A program made the translations under genes and the position numbers. From contig NZ_SJOJ01000009.1 of assembly GCF_004330295.1 (NCBI RefSeq), forward strand, positions 62,001 through 126,000: 64,000 nucleotides of DNA, in the 5' to 3' direction. The notes below the pieces were generated by a model. The model had not been told where the DNA came from, searched no databases, and worked only from the letters and a program-made list of their open reading frames with translations. Source of the DNA: Rahnella victoriana (GTDB lineage: Bacteria > Pseudomonadota > Gammaproteobacteria > Enterobacterales > Enterobacteriaceae). Shown here one piece after another: positions 10,063-19,872 of this stretch; the stretch's first letter is position 1; the number at the start of each line of letters is the position of its first letter.

Positions 10063-10167
10063 TTAGGACCCCGTGGAACTGCAGAAAGTGGAATCCCTGA
10101 CCGAGCTTGCGATGTTGTTGCCGTTGATGGAAATTGCATCGAGAACGCGTTTACGTACTTTAGTCAT
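10063..10167 (-). CDS. yjjY: Small protein YjjY-like
   Basis: This 34-codon ORF starts MTKVRKRVLDAISINGNNIA. E. coli YjjY, at the same place between lasT and arcA, starts MTKVRNCVLDALSINVNNII by my recollection, so about 14 of 20 residues agree. The C-terminal half is unrelated and shorter than the 46 residues in E. coli. It is read divergently from arcA and lies antisense to the arcA 5' leader. No clear ribosome binding site precedes the ATG. The conserved protein start might instead reflect conservation of the arcA leader. Function unknown. Confidence 0.55.
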   Translation of the reverse strand: MTKVRKRVLDAISINGNNIASSVRDSTFCSSTGS

Positions 10168-10266
10168 GTAACGAGTGAGATGGCCAATAAGGCATCATAA
10201 TTCATTGGGATAACAAGGACTTCTGTACTCCTATTTTCTATTTGTTGGCAATCTTAGGTAGCAATC

Positions 10267-10983
10267 ATGCAGACCCCTCACATTCTGATCGTCGAAGACG
10301 AGTTAGTGACACGTAATACGTTAAAGAGCATTTTTGAAGCAGAAGGCTACATGGTACATGAAGCTAATGATGGCGCTGAAATGCACCACATTCTGTCCGA
10401 AAATGACATCAATCTGGTTATCATGGACATCAACCTGCCAGGCAAAAACGGCCTGCTGCTGGCACGCGAACTGCGCGAACAAGCCAGCGTTGCTCTGATG
10501 TTCCTGACCGGCCGCGACAACGAAGTTGATAAGATTTTAGGTCTGGAAATCGGCGCTGATGACTACATCACCAAGCCATTCAACCCGCGTGAGCTGACCA
10601 TCCGCGCCCGTAACCTGCTGTCCCGCACGATGAACCTGGGCACTACCGGTGAAGAACGTCGTCTGGTTGAAAGCTACAAATTCAATGGCTGGGAACTCGA
10701 CATCAACAGCCGTTCACTGATCAGCCCGCAAGGCGAACAGTACAAATTACCGCGCAGTGAATTCCGCGCCATGCTGCATTTCTGCGAAAACCCGGGCAAA
10801 ATCCAAACCCGTGGCGATCTGCTGAAGAAAATGACCGGCCGCGAACTGAAACCGCATGACCGTACCGTTGACGTGACCATCCGTCGCATCCGTAAGCATT
10901 TCGAAGCTACGCCGGATACCCCTGAAATCATCGCCACCATTCACGGCGAAGGTTACCGTTTCTGCGGCGATCTGGAAGACTGA
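10267..10983 (+). CDS. arcA: Aerobic respiration response regulator ArcA
   Basis: This 238-residue OmpR/PhoB-family response regulator is controlled by the ArcB sensor. The receiver domain (1-120) has the phosphoacceptor aspartate in [12 protein letters not shown] (D54) and the switch lysine in [12 protein letters not shown]. The winged-helix DNA-binding domain is C-terminal (about 135-235; [17 protein letters not shown]). It represses aerobic metabolism genes under microaerobic conditions. It has a long leader containing an FNR-type site and is followed by a strong terminator, so it is probably monocistronic. Confidence 0.97.
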   Translation: MQTPHILIVEDELVTRNTLKSIFEAEGYMVHEANDGAEMHHILSENDINLVIMDINLPGKNGLLLARELREQASVALMFLTGRDNEVDKILGLEIGADDYITKPFNPRELTIRARNLLSRTMNLGTTGEERRLVESYKFNGWELDINSRSLISPQGEQYKLPRSEFRAMLHFCENPGKIQTRGDLLKKMTGRELKPHDRTVDVTIRRIRKHFEATPDTPEIIATIHGEGYRFCGDLED

Positions 10984-11028
10984 TACAGAAGGTTGCCAAC
11001 CGCTGTGTAGTCGATGTGATCCAACGTT

Positions 11029-11056
11029 AAAGGCCAGCGAAAGCTGGCCTTTTGTT
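11029..11056 (+). terminator. arcA terminator
   Basis: AAAGGCCAGC (11029-11038), loop GAAA, GCTGGCCTTT (11043-11052) then TGTTTT. A GNRA-loop hairpin with a T-tract that can also serve creA on the other strand. Confidence 0.88.
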
Positions 11057-11076
11057 TTGTGCATCATGCTGAAAAT

Positions 11077-11559
11077 TCAGGGTGCGCTGTGCGCCCACGG
11101 AATAATCGGCACCGCGCTGAGCGCATTTTTCGGTGAGCCATCGACGACTTTATCGGAATAGCTCAGGTAGATAAGCGCGTTACGTTTTTCATCATAAAAA
11201 CGCACCACCTGCAGCTTTTTGAACACCAGCGATGTCCGTTTCTGGAAAACCACGGTGCCCTTATCTTTCCCCTGCTTAATCTTGTCACTGAGATCAATAG
11301 GGCCGACCTGCTGACAGGAAATCGCCGCATCCGACGTATCTTCGGCCAGACCTAATCCGCCCTTAATTCCACCGGTTTTTGCGCGACTGATATAACAAGT
11401 TACATTTTTAATATCAGGATCATCAAAGGCCTCGACCACGATTTTGTGGTCCGGACCGAATAACTTGAAGACCGTGTCGACAGACCCGACCTGCTCTGCC
11501 TGTGCTGCTCCCGAACAAAAAGCAAACATCCCAAAAACAAAAATCCAACATTTATTCAT
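11077..11559 (-). CDS. creA: CreA family protein, exported
   Basis: This 160-residue protein has an N-terminal signal peptide ([21 protein letters not shown]) and a conserved CreA domain with [41 protein letters not shown] and PWAHSAP near the end. Its molecular role is unknown. The start at 11559 was chosen over an upstream in-frame ATG because GGAG precedes it and the signal peptide then begins at residue 1. In E. coli creA heads creABCD; here the CreBC two-component system and creD are absent and arcA follows instead. Confidence 0.9.
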   Translation of the reverse strand: MNKCWIFVFGMFAFCSGAAQAEQVGSVDTVFKLFGPDHKIVVEAFDDPDIKNVTCYISRAKTGGIKGGLGLAEDTSDAAISCQQVGPIDLSDKIKQGKDKGTVVFQKRTSLVFKKLQVVRFYDEKRNALIYLSYSDKVVDGSPKNALSAVPIIPWAHSAP

Positions 11560-11767
11560 TAAGTTACTCCACGTCATGAGCATGACGTTGTTTTCTAAAG
11601 AAACCCCAATCAGAAAGCGTGTATTCACACTTTCGGAATGAAATACTCTGTAACACCTGTAAATAGCACAGATAGCCAAAAAATTCTTAGGAAGTCTTCT
11701 CAGGAAAAAGTTGTTATTATGCCGCCCATCATTCTGTGCATTTATCTTAGTTCAACGAGGACGATCT

Positions 11768-12631
11768 ATGGATCAAGCAGGAATCATTCGTGACCTTCTT
11801 AGCTGGTTAGAAACCCATTTAGACCAGCCCTTGTCACTCGACAATGTCGCAGCCAAGGCCGGCTATTCCAAGTGGCACCTGCAGCGCATGTTTAAAGATG
11901 TCACTAATAATGCCATTGGCGCTTATATTCGTGCCCGCCGCCTGTCAAAAGCGGCTGTCGCTTTACGCCTCACCAGTCGCCCGATTTTAGATATCGCTCT
12001 TCAGTACCGTTTTGACTCTCAACAGACGTTTACCCGGGCGTTCAAAAAACAGTTCGCGCAAACGCCGGCCTTATACCGTCGTGCTGAAGACTGGCATTCC
12101 TTCGGTATCTGCCCGCCGATCCGTCTGGGAGCCTTCATTCTGCCGCAGCCTGAGTATATCTCGTTGCCGGAACAGCATCTGGTCGGCATGACGCAAAGCT
12201 ACGCCTGTACGCTGGAGCAAATCACCACCTACCGCAATGAGATGCGTCGTCATTTCTGGCGTCAGTATATCGGCGAGGCGAAAACGCTGCCGCCGATCCT
12301 TTATGGCCTGCACCATTCGCGTCCAAGCCAGGAAAAAGATGACGAGCAGGAAGTATTGTACACGACTGCACTGGAAGCCCAGCATCTGCCGGAAAACGTA
12401 GAAGGTCAGCCGATTGTGTTGCAGCACGGTGAATATGCCATGTTCCATTACAATGGCACGCCGGAGCATTTGCAGGAATTTATTCTGACGTTGTACAGCA
12501 CCTGTCTGCCAACATTAAAACTGACCCGCAGAAAGGGACAGGATATCGAACGCTTTTACACGAATGGCCGTGCCCCCGGCACGACGCCAACCGAATTACA
12601 GTGTGATTACCTGATCCCTATCCGCCGCTAA
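11768..12631 (+). CDS. rob: Transcriptional activator Rob (AraC/XylS family)
   Basis: The 287-residue protein has an N-terminal AraC-type double HTH (about 8-105; AKAGYSKWHLQRMFKD and RPILDIALQYRFDSQQTFTRAFKKQF) and a C-terminal GyrI-like ligand-binding domain. Rob activates marbox genes for efflux and solvent or antibiotic tolerance together with MarA and SoxS. The start MDQAGIIRDLL (11768) matches E. coli, and the longer ORF start is rejected. The gene is convergent with gpmB, and a perfect 10-bp hairpin covers both stop codons. Confidence 0.95.
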   Translation: MDQAGIIRDLLSWLETHLDQPLSLDNVAAKAGYSKWHLQRMFKDVTNNAIGAYIRARRLSKAAVALRLTSRPILDIALQYRFDSQQTFTRAFKKQFAQTPALYRRAEDWHSFGICPPIRLGAFILPQPEYISLPEQHLVGMTQSYACTLEQITTYRNEMRRHFWRQYIGEAKTLPPILYGLHHSRPSQEKDDEQEVLYTTALEAQHLPENVEGQPIVLQHGEYAMFHYNGTPEHLQEFILTLYSTCLPTLKLTRRKGQDIERFYTNGRAPGTTPTELQCDYLIPIRR

Positions 12632-12649
12632 CGCCTTCTGGCGTTAGCG
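12626..12649. terminator. Hairpin across the rob and gpmB stop codons
   Basis: CGCTAACGCC (12626-12635), loop TTCT, GGCGTTAGCG (12640-12649): a perfect 10-bp stem shared by the two convergent genes. There is no T-tract on either side, so termination efficiency is uncertain. Confidence 0.55.
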
Positions 12650-13291
12650 TTGCAACTCGTCTAACGCGGGCAAATCAAGATGTGAGACATCGCCCGCCGT
12701 TTCCACAATCCAGCCATTCGCCAGCCAGGCGCTTTTCTGGTGATCGACACGCGACAGTGAACAGTTACGCAGACGCAGACGGCGCTCCGCATACGCCGGT
12801 AATCCGAGGATCGTGCTGATCAGGCAACCCAGCGCGATGCCGTGGCTGACCAGCAGCGGTTTGCTTCCCGGCGGTAAATCCAGGCAGCTGTCGAGCGCGG
12901 CACGCATACGCGCGGCCAGTTCGGTCATGGTTTCGCCTTCGGGGATACGCCCTTTCGGTGAGCCATCGACCATCTGCTTACGCCAGCCTTCTTCCTGTTC
13001 CGTCAGGCCATCCAGAATACGTTCTTCCAGCACCCCCATATGCAATTCGCGCAAACGCGGCTCATCGATGACTTCACAGCCACAGGCATCAGCGATAATC
13101 TGCGCCGTGTGGCGGGTACGTCCTAAATCACTGGTGATAACGTGAGTGATCCCTTCATCGCGCACGCGCTGAGCAACCTGACGGGCCTGATACAGACCTT
13201 TTGCTGTCAGCGGGCTGTCTGACTGCCCCTGAATACGGCGTGCGGCGTTCCATTCTGTTTCGCCATGACGGACGAGATATACCTGTAACAT
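12644..13291 (-). CDS. gpmB: Phosphoglycerate mutase-like histidine phosphatase GpmB
   Basis: This 215-residue protein of the histidine phosphatase superfamily has the catalytic motif VRHGETEWN (H9) and a second histidine in LLVSHGIALG. The length equals E. coli GpmB (YtjC). The family includes cofactor-dependent phosphoglycerate mutases, but GpmB-type enzymes may act as general phosphatases, so the in vivo substrate is uncertain. It is divergent from yjjX and convergent with rob, the conserved order. Confidence 0.92.
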   Translation of the reverse strand: MLQVYLVRHGETEWNAARRIQGQSDSPLTAKGLYQARQVAQRVRDEGITHVITSDLGRTRHTAQIIADACGCEVIDEPRLRELHMGVLEERILDGLTEQEEGWRKQMVDGSPKGRIPEGETMTELAARMRAALDSCLDLPPGSKPLLVSHGIALGCLISTILGLPAYAERRLRLRNCSLSRVDHQKSAWLANGWIVETAGDVSHLDLPALDELQR

Positions 13292-13342
13292 GAGTGTTTT
13301 CCGTTATACTGCGTGAAATTTGCTAAAGGATGCTAAAACTCT

Positions 13343-13876
13343 ATGTACCATGTTGTCGCTGCAACCACTAACCCGGCAAAAATTAAAGCTATCGCCATGG
13401 CTTTTGAAGATATTTTCGGCGCTGAGGCATTTCGCATTGAAGGCGTTGACGTCGACAGTGGTGTTCCCAGTCAGCCTATCGGCAGTAATGAAACCCGTAC
13501 CGGAGCACGCCACCGCGTAATCGGCGCACGTCAGGTTCGTCCCGAAGCAGACTTCTGGGTCGGCGTGGAAGCGGGTATCGAAGACAATATGACCTTCGCG
13601 TGGATGGTGATTGAGAATATGCACCAGCGCGGCGAATCCCGTTCAGCCAGTTTAATGTTACCTGAAATCATTTTACAGGGGATCAACCAGGGCAGTGAAC
13701 TGGGGGATGAGATGGAAAAACTGACGGGTATCGCAGAAGTGAAACGCAAAGGCGGTGCTATTGGTGTCTTTACCGCCGGTAAACTGACCCGCACCAGCGT
13801 CTATCATCAGGCACTGGTTCTGGCTCTGGCGCCTTTCCATAATACGGTTTATCAAACCCGCGCCCAGACCCATTGA
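13343..13876 (+). CDS. yjjX: Inosine/xanthosine triphosphatase YjjX
   Basis: The 177-residue protein starts [21 protein letters not shown] with the NTPase fold signature TNPAKI, and has [20 protein letters not shown] and [14 protein letters not shown]. It removes ITP and XTP (non-canonical purines) from the nucleotide pool. It is divergent from gpmB with a 51-base gap and convergent with trpR. Confidence 0.93.
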   Translation: MYHVVAATTNPAKIKAIAMAFEDIFGAEAFRIEGVDVDSGVPSQPIGSNETRTGARHRVIGARQVRPEADFWVGVEAGIEDNMTFAWMVIENMHQRGESRSASLMLPEIILQGINQGSELGDEMEKLTGIAEVKRKGGAIGVFTAGKLTRTSVYHQALVLALAPFHNTVYQTRAQTH

Positions 13877-13888
13877 AATGAATGAAAG

Positions 13889-13925
13889 ACAGAAACGGGC
13901 GCTTCAGTCGTCCGTTTTGTCTGTC
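13889..13925 (+). terminator. yjjX terminator, overlapping the trpR end
   Basis: AAACGGGCG (13893-13901), loop CTTCAGT, CGTCCGTTT (13909-13917), extended by AGACAG/TGTCTGT outside. It overlaps the trpR stop codon and could act in both directions. Confidence 0.65.
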
Positions 13926-14239
13926 AGCAGTTGCTCACCCAGCCAATCCTTCAGCGCAGCCGGTGCCGTTTTCAGGCCATTGGATCCGCGTGTAATCGTC
14001 GCGATGCCTGCACCCAGCTGGCTTTTCAGCTCACGCTGACTCATCTCTCCCCGCATCAGCTCCTGAATAATGCGCACCCGCGTACCCAGCGCCGCACGTT
14101 CGTCGGGCGTAAGCAGCAGTTGCAGCAGATCCTGATGCAGATTTTCAGCAAAAGATTGCTGTAGCAGTGCCAGAAAGCACTGCCAGTCCTCATTGCCTTG
14201 TTGGGAAAGAGCAGGGTCAGTGATTGGTCGTTGAGTCAT
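13904..14239 (-). CDS. trpR: Trp operon repressor
   Basis: The 111-residue all-helical TrpR homodimer binds operators when loaded with L-tryptophan. The HTH is [23 protein letters not shown], preceded by [26 protein letters not shown]. coli TrpR is 108 residues. A Trp box precedes the gene (listed separately), indicating autoregulation. slt lies upstream on the same strand. Confidence 0.95.
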   Translation of the reverse strand: MTQRPITDPALSQQGNEDWQCFLALLQQSFAENLHQDLLQLLLTPDERAALGTRVRIIQELMRGEMSQRELKSQLGAGIATITRGSNGLKTAPAALKDWLGEQLLTDKTDD

Positions 14240-14251
14240 GAGAAGGCTGCC

Positions 14252-14269
14252 ATACTATTAAACTAGTAC
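14252..14269 (-). promoter_or_regulatory. TrpR operator of trpR
   Basis: GTACTAGTTTAATAGTAT (minus strand) is a near-palindrome built on ACTAGT / ATAGT half-sites, close to the Trp box core CTAGTTaactAG. It lies 13 bases before the trpR start, fitting autoregulation. Confidence 0.65.
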
Positions 14270-14295
14270 AGCAGCTTACCATAAACGATCCGGGA

Positions 14296-16224
14296 TCAGT
14301 AACGCCTCTGCCATTCGGCATCGGTCAAAATCTTGGCCGGTTGATGTAAAAAATAGCGATAAAACGCATCATATGCCAACACATTTTTAACATATCGGCG
14401 CGTTTCGGAGAAAGGGATACTCTCGATAAAGGCCACCGAATCCACCCTTCCCGCGCTGTTACCCAGCCAGGTATTCACGCGGGAAGGCCCGGCGTTATAG
14501 GCTGCGCTGGATAAAATACGGTTGCGGCCAAACATCTGATAGACATATTCCAGATAGCTGGTGCCGATGGTGATGTTCATTTGCGGATCCAGCAGTTGCG
14601 CCGGATTGCTGTAGCCCTGCAGACCAAACATATCCACGGTATGCTGCGCGGTCGCTGGCATCACCTGCATCAGACCCGACGCGCCGACCGGCGAACGGGC
14701 TTTCGGGTTCCACGCACTTTCCTGACGGGCAATCGCCATCGCGTAACTTTGCGTGATGCCTTTATCATTGGTGGCACGACGGAATTCATCCGGCCATGCC
14801 AGCGGGAAACGCTCTTCCAGATAATCCCACAGCTTGCCGGTAATGGTCGCCTGCACGCTGAGATCCGGCCATTTCTGTTCGAAGGCATAACGCGCCAGTG
14901 CCGACTGTTGGGATTCCGTGCGGCTGCTGACCAGATAGCTCCATTCGGTACGCGCCAGATTGTCCATCTGCCAGTACATCAGTTCACGAACGCGCGCCAC
15001 TTCCGGCAGTTTCGCAATGCTGGCATCAGGCGTCGCAGCCACAGAAATCTGCATCGGATAGGTGACGTTCAGCTTTTGCGCAGCGGCCATCGGATAGAAT
15101 CCGCGCCCCTTCATTAACGTACGCAACATCGCTTCACCCTGCGTGCGCTGACCCTTATCGATCATCACCGACGCACGCCAGTATTGCCATTCATCCGCCT
15201 GAAGCGCATCAGATGGCAAACGATCCAGCCACTGACTCAGCCCCTGACGGTCGCCGGCTGCCAGCGCCATGCGGATACGGCGCTCAACAAGCGTGGTGGA
15301 ATGGCTGCGCAAAATGACGTTGTCGCGCCATGCTGCCTGCTCCGGCGTGGCATCGCTGCCCATATAACGCCAGGCCACGGCTTCTTCCAGATCCAGACGC
15401 TCGCTGTCGCTCATTTTCTGTAAACGTGCCAGCACCGGGATCATCGAACGGGCATTATCCGCATCATCACGGGCGATACGGGCGAAGGTAATGCTGGTGG
15501 CGTTGCGGGTAAAATCGGTCGGACCGACGCCGCGCGCAAAGCTTTCAATGGTATTCGGGTTGTTTTGCAGATCCAGCAGCGCATCGCGCATGGTCTGATA
15601 ATCCGGCGGTAACTGCTTCGCCAGATAATTCACCAGATTGGTGTTGCCGGTTTTCATCGCCAGACCGATACGTTGCAGCGTGGTCAGCGCGGTCTGATTA
15701 CCTGCGCCCTGCCAGACGGAAAACAGTTTGTCGCAGGTATTGGGCAGCGAGGTGCCGGTCAGCCAGATGTCTTTCGCACCGTCAAACGCGGTTTTCTGAT
15801 CGCCCGTCGCCCATTTGGCGTAATAGTAGTTACAGCGCGCGGCGACCGGTTTCGGCGGCTGCGGGCTGAAAGAAAGCAAACTGTTCCAGTCCTGACGGCG
15901 TGCCAGTTCATTCACATAACGGGCAGGCAGGGATCGTGCGGGCGGCAATGTCGGGTTCGCTTTGACAAAAGCATTCACCTGCGACGGCGTCGCGTCAGCC
16001 AGATCCTGCGTCAGTTGCCGGTATTCCAGATAAGGATAAAGCGGATAATCTTCCAGCGTGGGCATCAGCTGGCTGACGACATCCAACTGATTGTTATCCC
16101 ACGCCTGTTTAATCTGCATATAGTGCTGACGTTGTGCGTCCAGCGAGTCAGCTTTCGCCACGCCCGATACCGTTACCAGCAATACGCTCATTGCCAGAGA
16201 GTGCCATTTGTCCACCTTGACCAT
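14296..16224 (-). CDS. slt: Soluble lytic murein transglycosylase Slt
   Basis: This 642-residue periplasmic enzyme cleaves peptidoglycan to 1,6-anhydromuropeptides. It has a signal peptide ending near AKADS, a long superhelical U-domain and a C-terminal goose-lysozyme-like domain. The catalytic glutamate is in AIARQESAWNP, followed by SPVGASGLMQVMPATA and SSAAYNAGPSRVNTWLG. The ATG at 16224 is preferred to an in-frame GTG at 16242 because AAAGG lies 5 bases upstream of it. E. coli Slt70 has 645 residues. Confidence 0.95.
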   Translation of the reverse strand: MVKVDKWHSLAMSVLLVTVSGVAKADSLDAQRQHYMQIKQAWDNNQLDVVSQLMPTLEDYPLYPYLEYRQLTQDLADATPSQVNAFVKANPTLPPARSLPARYVNELARRQDWNSLLSFSPQPPKPVAARCNYYYAKWATGDQKTAFDGAKDIWLTGTSLPNTCDKLFSVWQGAGNQTALTTLQRIGLAMKTGNTNLVNYLAKQLPPDYQTMRDALLDLQNNPNTIESFARGVGPTDFTRNATSITFARIARDDADNARSMIPVLARLQKMSDSERLDLEEAVAWRYMGSDATPEQAAWRDNVILRSHSTTLVERRIRMALAAGDRQGLSQWLDRLPSDALQADEWQYWRASVMIDKGQRTQGEAMLRTLMKGRGFYPMAAAQKLNVTYPMQISVAATPDASIAKLPEVARVRELMYWQMDNLARTEWSYLVSSRTESQQSALARYAFEQKWPDLSVQATITGKLWDYLEERFPLAWPDEFRRATNDKGITQSYAMAIARQESAWNPKARSPVGASGLMQVMPATAQHTVDMFGLQGYSNPAQLLDPQMNITIGTSYLEYVYQMFGRNRILSSAAYNAGPSRVNTWLGNSAGRVDSVAFIESIPFSETRRYVKNVLAYDAFYRYFLHQPAKILTDAEWQRRY

Positions 16225-16798
16225 ACTTACCTTTATCCTCACGGGTTGTGCCGAAACTGTTCTGCATTGTGTAGACAGCCACTACGCTAATCGATTCATT
16301 TTTAAAATTGAAGCGATGCGGGGACGGCATCACAAACTTTACACAGTGTGGTGCAAGCGACGGGCAGTTACCAGACAGCGGCAGATCTATTTTCTGTCAC
16401 AGAACGTCGCGGCGGAGATCATTTTCAGTGCGGAATATCCGCAATTAAATAGCGGGTATTTCCCGCTATTTGACAGTTAATTAGCAGCCTTACTATTTCA
16501 GTAAAAATAACCACACTGACAAAACTCAGCTTTATTTACGTCTCTTTACGTTGATATTTACTTTCTAAACAAATGTTAAATAATATGTAAATAATAACGA
16601 AATTCCTAATGCGGTTATCAGTATGATTTTAATAGACATTTATTATTAAACTTAACGCAACAAAGTATTTATTGGCTCAGATCAAATTTATTACCGGATA
16701 AGTCTTTATTATCAGAGTCTATTGAAAACATGTTTTATTTGATATTCGCTATTTCACCGTCCGGATTGAAATATTAATAGCGCACTTGTTCATCGCTT
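16225..16798. other. AT-rich spacer between slt and the P-type ATPase gene
   Basis: These 574 bases hold the divergent promoters of slt and the ATPase gene. From about 16480 the sequence is strongly AT-rich with A/T runs. I see no convincing gene, RNA or operator. Confidence 0.6.
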
Positions 16799-19549
16799 AT
16801 GGAAAAGTATATGACTCATTCACGTTCATCTGTAAAAACGAATGCCAGCCCTTCCTCATCGGTCAGGGCAGAAAACAAAGCCTGGTATCAGATCAGTGGT
16901 AGTGATGCCATGCAACGTCTGGATACCGGCGAAAATGGCCTGAGCCAGCAGGATGCCAGCGCGCGTCTGAATGAATATGGCCCGAACGCATTGCCGGAAA
17001 AAGCCGCCAAAAGCGCGCTGATGCGTTTTCTGGCGCACTTCAATGACGTCCTGATTTATATCCTGCTCGCGGCTGCGGTGGTGACCGGTGCCATGGGGCA
17101 CTGGGTTGATACGCTGGTGATCCTGGGCGTCGCCGTCATCAATGCCCTGATTGGTTTCCTGCAGGAAAACAGCGCCGAGAAGTCGCTGAAAAGTATTCAG
17201 AATATGCTCTCCAGTCAGGCCGTGGTGGTGCGTGACGGGCAGGTGCAGACCATTAATGCCGACCAGCTGGTGCCCGGCGATATCGTGCAACTGCGTCCGG
17301 GAGACAAAATTCCGGCGGACCTGCGCATTGTCAGCGCGCATAACCTGCAGGTCGAAGAAGCGATCCTGACCGGTGAATCCACCGTGGTGGTCAAAAATGC
17401 CCAGACCATTGACGATGAAGTCATGATCGGCGACCGCCACAACCTGCTGTTCTCCGGCACCATGATCAGTGGCGGCACCGCAACCGGTGTGGTGTACGCC
17501 ACCGGTAAAGACACCGAGCTGGGTCATATCAACCAGATGATGTCGTCGATTACGCCACAGCGCACCCCGCTGTTGCAGCAGATCGACAAACTGGGCAAAG
17601 GCATTTTCGCCCTGATTCTGCTGATGATGGCATTCCTGTTTGTCTTCGCTTTCATCCTGCGCGATATGCCGCTGGGCGAACTGCTGCTCTCGTTAATCAG
17701 TCTGGCCGTCGCCTCGGTTCCTGAAGGCTTACCGGCGATTATCTCGATTATCCTGTCACTGGGCGTGCAGTCGATGGCGCGCAATCACGCCATTATCCGT
17801 AAGCTGCCGACGGTGGAAACCCTCGGTTCCATGACCGTGATCTGCTCGGATAAAACCGGCACGCTGACCATGAACGAAATGACCGTGAAAGCCGTCATTC
17901 TGGCCGACCGCGCGTATCAGGTAGAAGGTGAAAGCTACCAGCCGAAAGGCCGGATTGTTGACGCGCAAACCCGGAAACAGATTGATGTCATCAATACGCC
18001 GGTGCTCAACACCTTCATCACCGCCGTGGATTTGTGCAACGACAGCCAGCTGATGCAGGACGACAAAGGCCACTGGGGCATTACCGGCGGGCCGACTTCC
18101 GGCGCGCTGAAAGTGCTGGCCGCCAAGTCCAGCCTGAATATCGGCAAAGTCGAACCGCTGGATAAAATCCCGTTCGATTCTAAGCACAAATACATGTCCA
18201 CGCTGCAACGTATCAACGGCAAAACCCGTCTGTTCGTGACCGGTGCGCCGGATGTGCTGTTCTCGCTGGCCGCATTTGAACTGACCGAAGACGGCGTGCG
18301 CCCTTTCCGCCGTGAGTACTGGGAAGAAGAGATGGCGCGCTACGCCCGTCAGGGTCTGCGCATGGTGGCGGCGGCGCTGAAAGATGAGCCGGAGATCGAC
18401 GGCGACCTGAATCACCGCCATCTGCAACAGGGTCTGATTTTTGCGGGTATCGCCGGCATGATGGATCCGCCGCGCCCTGAGGCTATCGATGCCATTGCGC
18501 AGTGCCAGCAGGCCGGGATCCGCGTGAAGATGATCACCGGTGACCATCAGGAAACCGCCATGGCCATCGGCAAAATGTTAGGGATTGGCAACAGCGGCGA
18601 CTCGATCACCGGTTACCAGCTCGAGCACATGGACGACGCCGAACTGGCCGTCGCGGCCAGCCAGTACGACATCTTTGCCCGTACCAGTCCTGAGCATAAA
18701 TTGCGTCTGGTCAAAGCCTTGCAGGATAACGGCGAAGTGGTCGGCATGACCGGCGACGGCGTTAACGATGCGCCTGCGCTGAAACAGGCGGACGTCGGTA
18801 TCGCGATGGGGATCAAAGGCACCGAAGTCACCAAAGAAGCCGCTGACATGGTGCTGACCGATGACAATTTTGCCACCATCGCCAGCGCGGTCAGGGAAGG
18901 TCGTCGCGTTTACGACAACCTGAAGAAAACGATTCTGTTTATTCTGCCGACTAACCTCGCGCAGGGGCTGCTGATTATCCTGGCAATTCTGGCCGGAGCG
19001 GTCATTCCGCTGACGCCGGTTCAGATTTTATGGATGAACATGGCGACGTCGACCACGCTCTCCTTCGGTCTGGCCTTCGAGCCGGGTGAAAAAGGCATGA
19101 TGCGTCGCCGTCCGCGCGCGCCGGGTCAGCACGTTCTCGACCTGCATGCGGTCTGGCGCATCGCGTTTGTCGGTATCCTGATTGCCTGCAGCGCCTTCGT
19201 GCTGGAAGCCTGGATGCAGCCACGGGGCTACAGCAGCGATTTGATCCGCACCGTGCTGTTGCAGACGCTGGTTACCGCGCAGTGGGTGTACATGTTTAAC
19301 TGCCGCGTGATGGACCGCTTCCCGCTGACCCGCGAAGTGTTCGTTAACAAAGGGTTGTGGATTGTTTCCGGCGTGCTGCTGCTCCTGCAACTGGCGCTGA
19401 TTTACCTGCCGGTGATGAACCAGCTGTTCGGCACCGTGCCGATGCCGCTGAAATTCTGGGGCATTACGCTGGTGGTCGGTGCGATGATCTTCGTGATTGT
19501 CGAAATCGAGAAGTGGCTGGTTAACCGCTTCATTCGCAAGAAAGTCTGA
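16799..19549 (+). CDS. P-type (P2) cation-transporting ATPase
   Basis: This 916-residue integral membrane protein has an N-terminal cation_ATPase_N domain (about 28-95), actuator motif LTGESTVV near residue 191, the PEGLP membrane motif (SVPEGLPAIIS), the phosphorylation site CSDKTGTLTMNE near 350, hinge MTGDGVNDAPAL near 650, and a C-terminal membrane domain. The PEGLP and P2 layout indicate a Ca2+- or Na+-type exporter; the ion cannot be fixed from sequence. ATG 16811 has a better upstream GGAAAA than ATG 16799, so the true protein may be four residues shorter. It is absent from this point of the E. coli map and appears to be an insertion between slt and ettA. Confidence 0.88.
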   Translation: MEKYMTHSRSSVKTNASPSSSVRAENKAWYQISGSDAMQRLDTGENGLSQQDASARLNEYGPNALPEKAAKSALMRFLAHFNDVLIYILLAAAVVTGAMGHWVDTLVILGVAVINALIGFLQENSAEKSLKSIQNMLSSQAVVVRDGQVQTINADQLVPGDIVQLRPGDKIPADLRIVSAHNLQVEEAILTGESTVVVKNAQTIDDEVMIGDRHNLLFSGTMISGGTATGVVYATGKDTELGHINQMMSSITPQRTPLLQQIDKLGKGIFALILLMMAFLFVFAFILRDMPLGELLLSLISLAVASVPEGLPAIISIILSLGVQSMARNHAIIRKLPTVETLGSMTVICSDKTGTLTMNEMTVKAVILADRAYQVEGESYQPKGRIVDAQTRKQIDVINTPVLNTFITAVDLCNDSQLMQDDKGHWGITGGPTSGALKVLAAKSSLNIGKVEPLDKIPFDSKHKYMSTLQRINGKTRLFVTGAPDVLFSLAAFELTEDGVRPFRREYWEEEMARYARQGLRMVAAALKDEPEIDGDLNHRHLQQGLIFAGIAGMMDPPRPEAIDAIAQCQQAGIRVKMITGDHQETAMAIGKMLGIGNSGDSITGYQLEHMDDAELAVAASQYDIFARTSPEHKLRLVKALQDNGEVVGMTGDGVNDAPALKQADVGIAMGIKGTEVTKEAADMVLTDDNFATIASAVREGRRVYDNLKKTILFILPTNLAQGLLIILAILAGAVIPLTPVQILWMNMATSTTLSFGLAFEPGEKGMMRRRPRAPGQHVLDLHAVWRIAFVGILIACSAFVLEAWMQPRGYSSDLIRTVLLQTLVTAQWVYMFNCRVMDRFPLTREVFVNKGLWIVSGVLLLLQLALIYLPVMNQLFGTVPMPLKFWGITLVVGAMIFVIVEIEKWLVNRFIRKKV

Positions 19550-19560
19550 CCTTTTCCTGC

Positions 19561-19591
19561 CGCCGGGTGACCTTGTGTGACCCGGCGTTTT
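19561..19591 (+). terminator. Terminator of the P-type ATPase gene
   Basis: CGCCGGGT (19561-19568) pairs with ACCCGGCG (19580-19587) and is followed by TTTT, 12 bases past the stop codon. Confidence 0.82.
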
Positions 19592-19872
19592 ACGATAAAA
19601 AACATCATCATTCTGAAACTTTAGCCTCTCCCGCACTCAATTCGTCTCAAAGATCTCACAAAACGTCCCAAAGCCCGTTCTGCTGATTTACATCAATCCT
19701 TTACCCCCTTATTACTCTCTCCAGGGCTATCCCTTTTCACAGCAATGTTAGTTTTGCCGATGACCGGCAACTTTTACGGGAATGTGCCCCATCGCGACAC
19801 GGTAAGTTTTATAAAAACGAGCTCTCTGGCTGTTTTGCAGTCAAACAGAGGCCAAAAAATAGGTAAAAAACA
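19592..19872 (+). promoter_or_regulatory. rcsA upstream region
   Basis: This stretch separates the ATPase terminator from rcsA. It contains a small hairpin TTGCCG-ATGAC-CGGCAA near 19753-19769 and a purine-rich leader before the ATG. I found no good match to the RcsAB box (TAAGAATATTCCTA) known for rcsA autoregulation. Confidence 0.45.

Noticed and set aside
9919-10200. 93-codon plus-strand ORF before arcA
   Set aside because: Cys-rich and low in coding character; it overlaps the arcA leader and the better supported yjjY frame.
19592-19872. RcsAB box for rcsA autoregulation
   Set aside because: No sequence close to TAAGAATATTCCTA was found in the upstream region.
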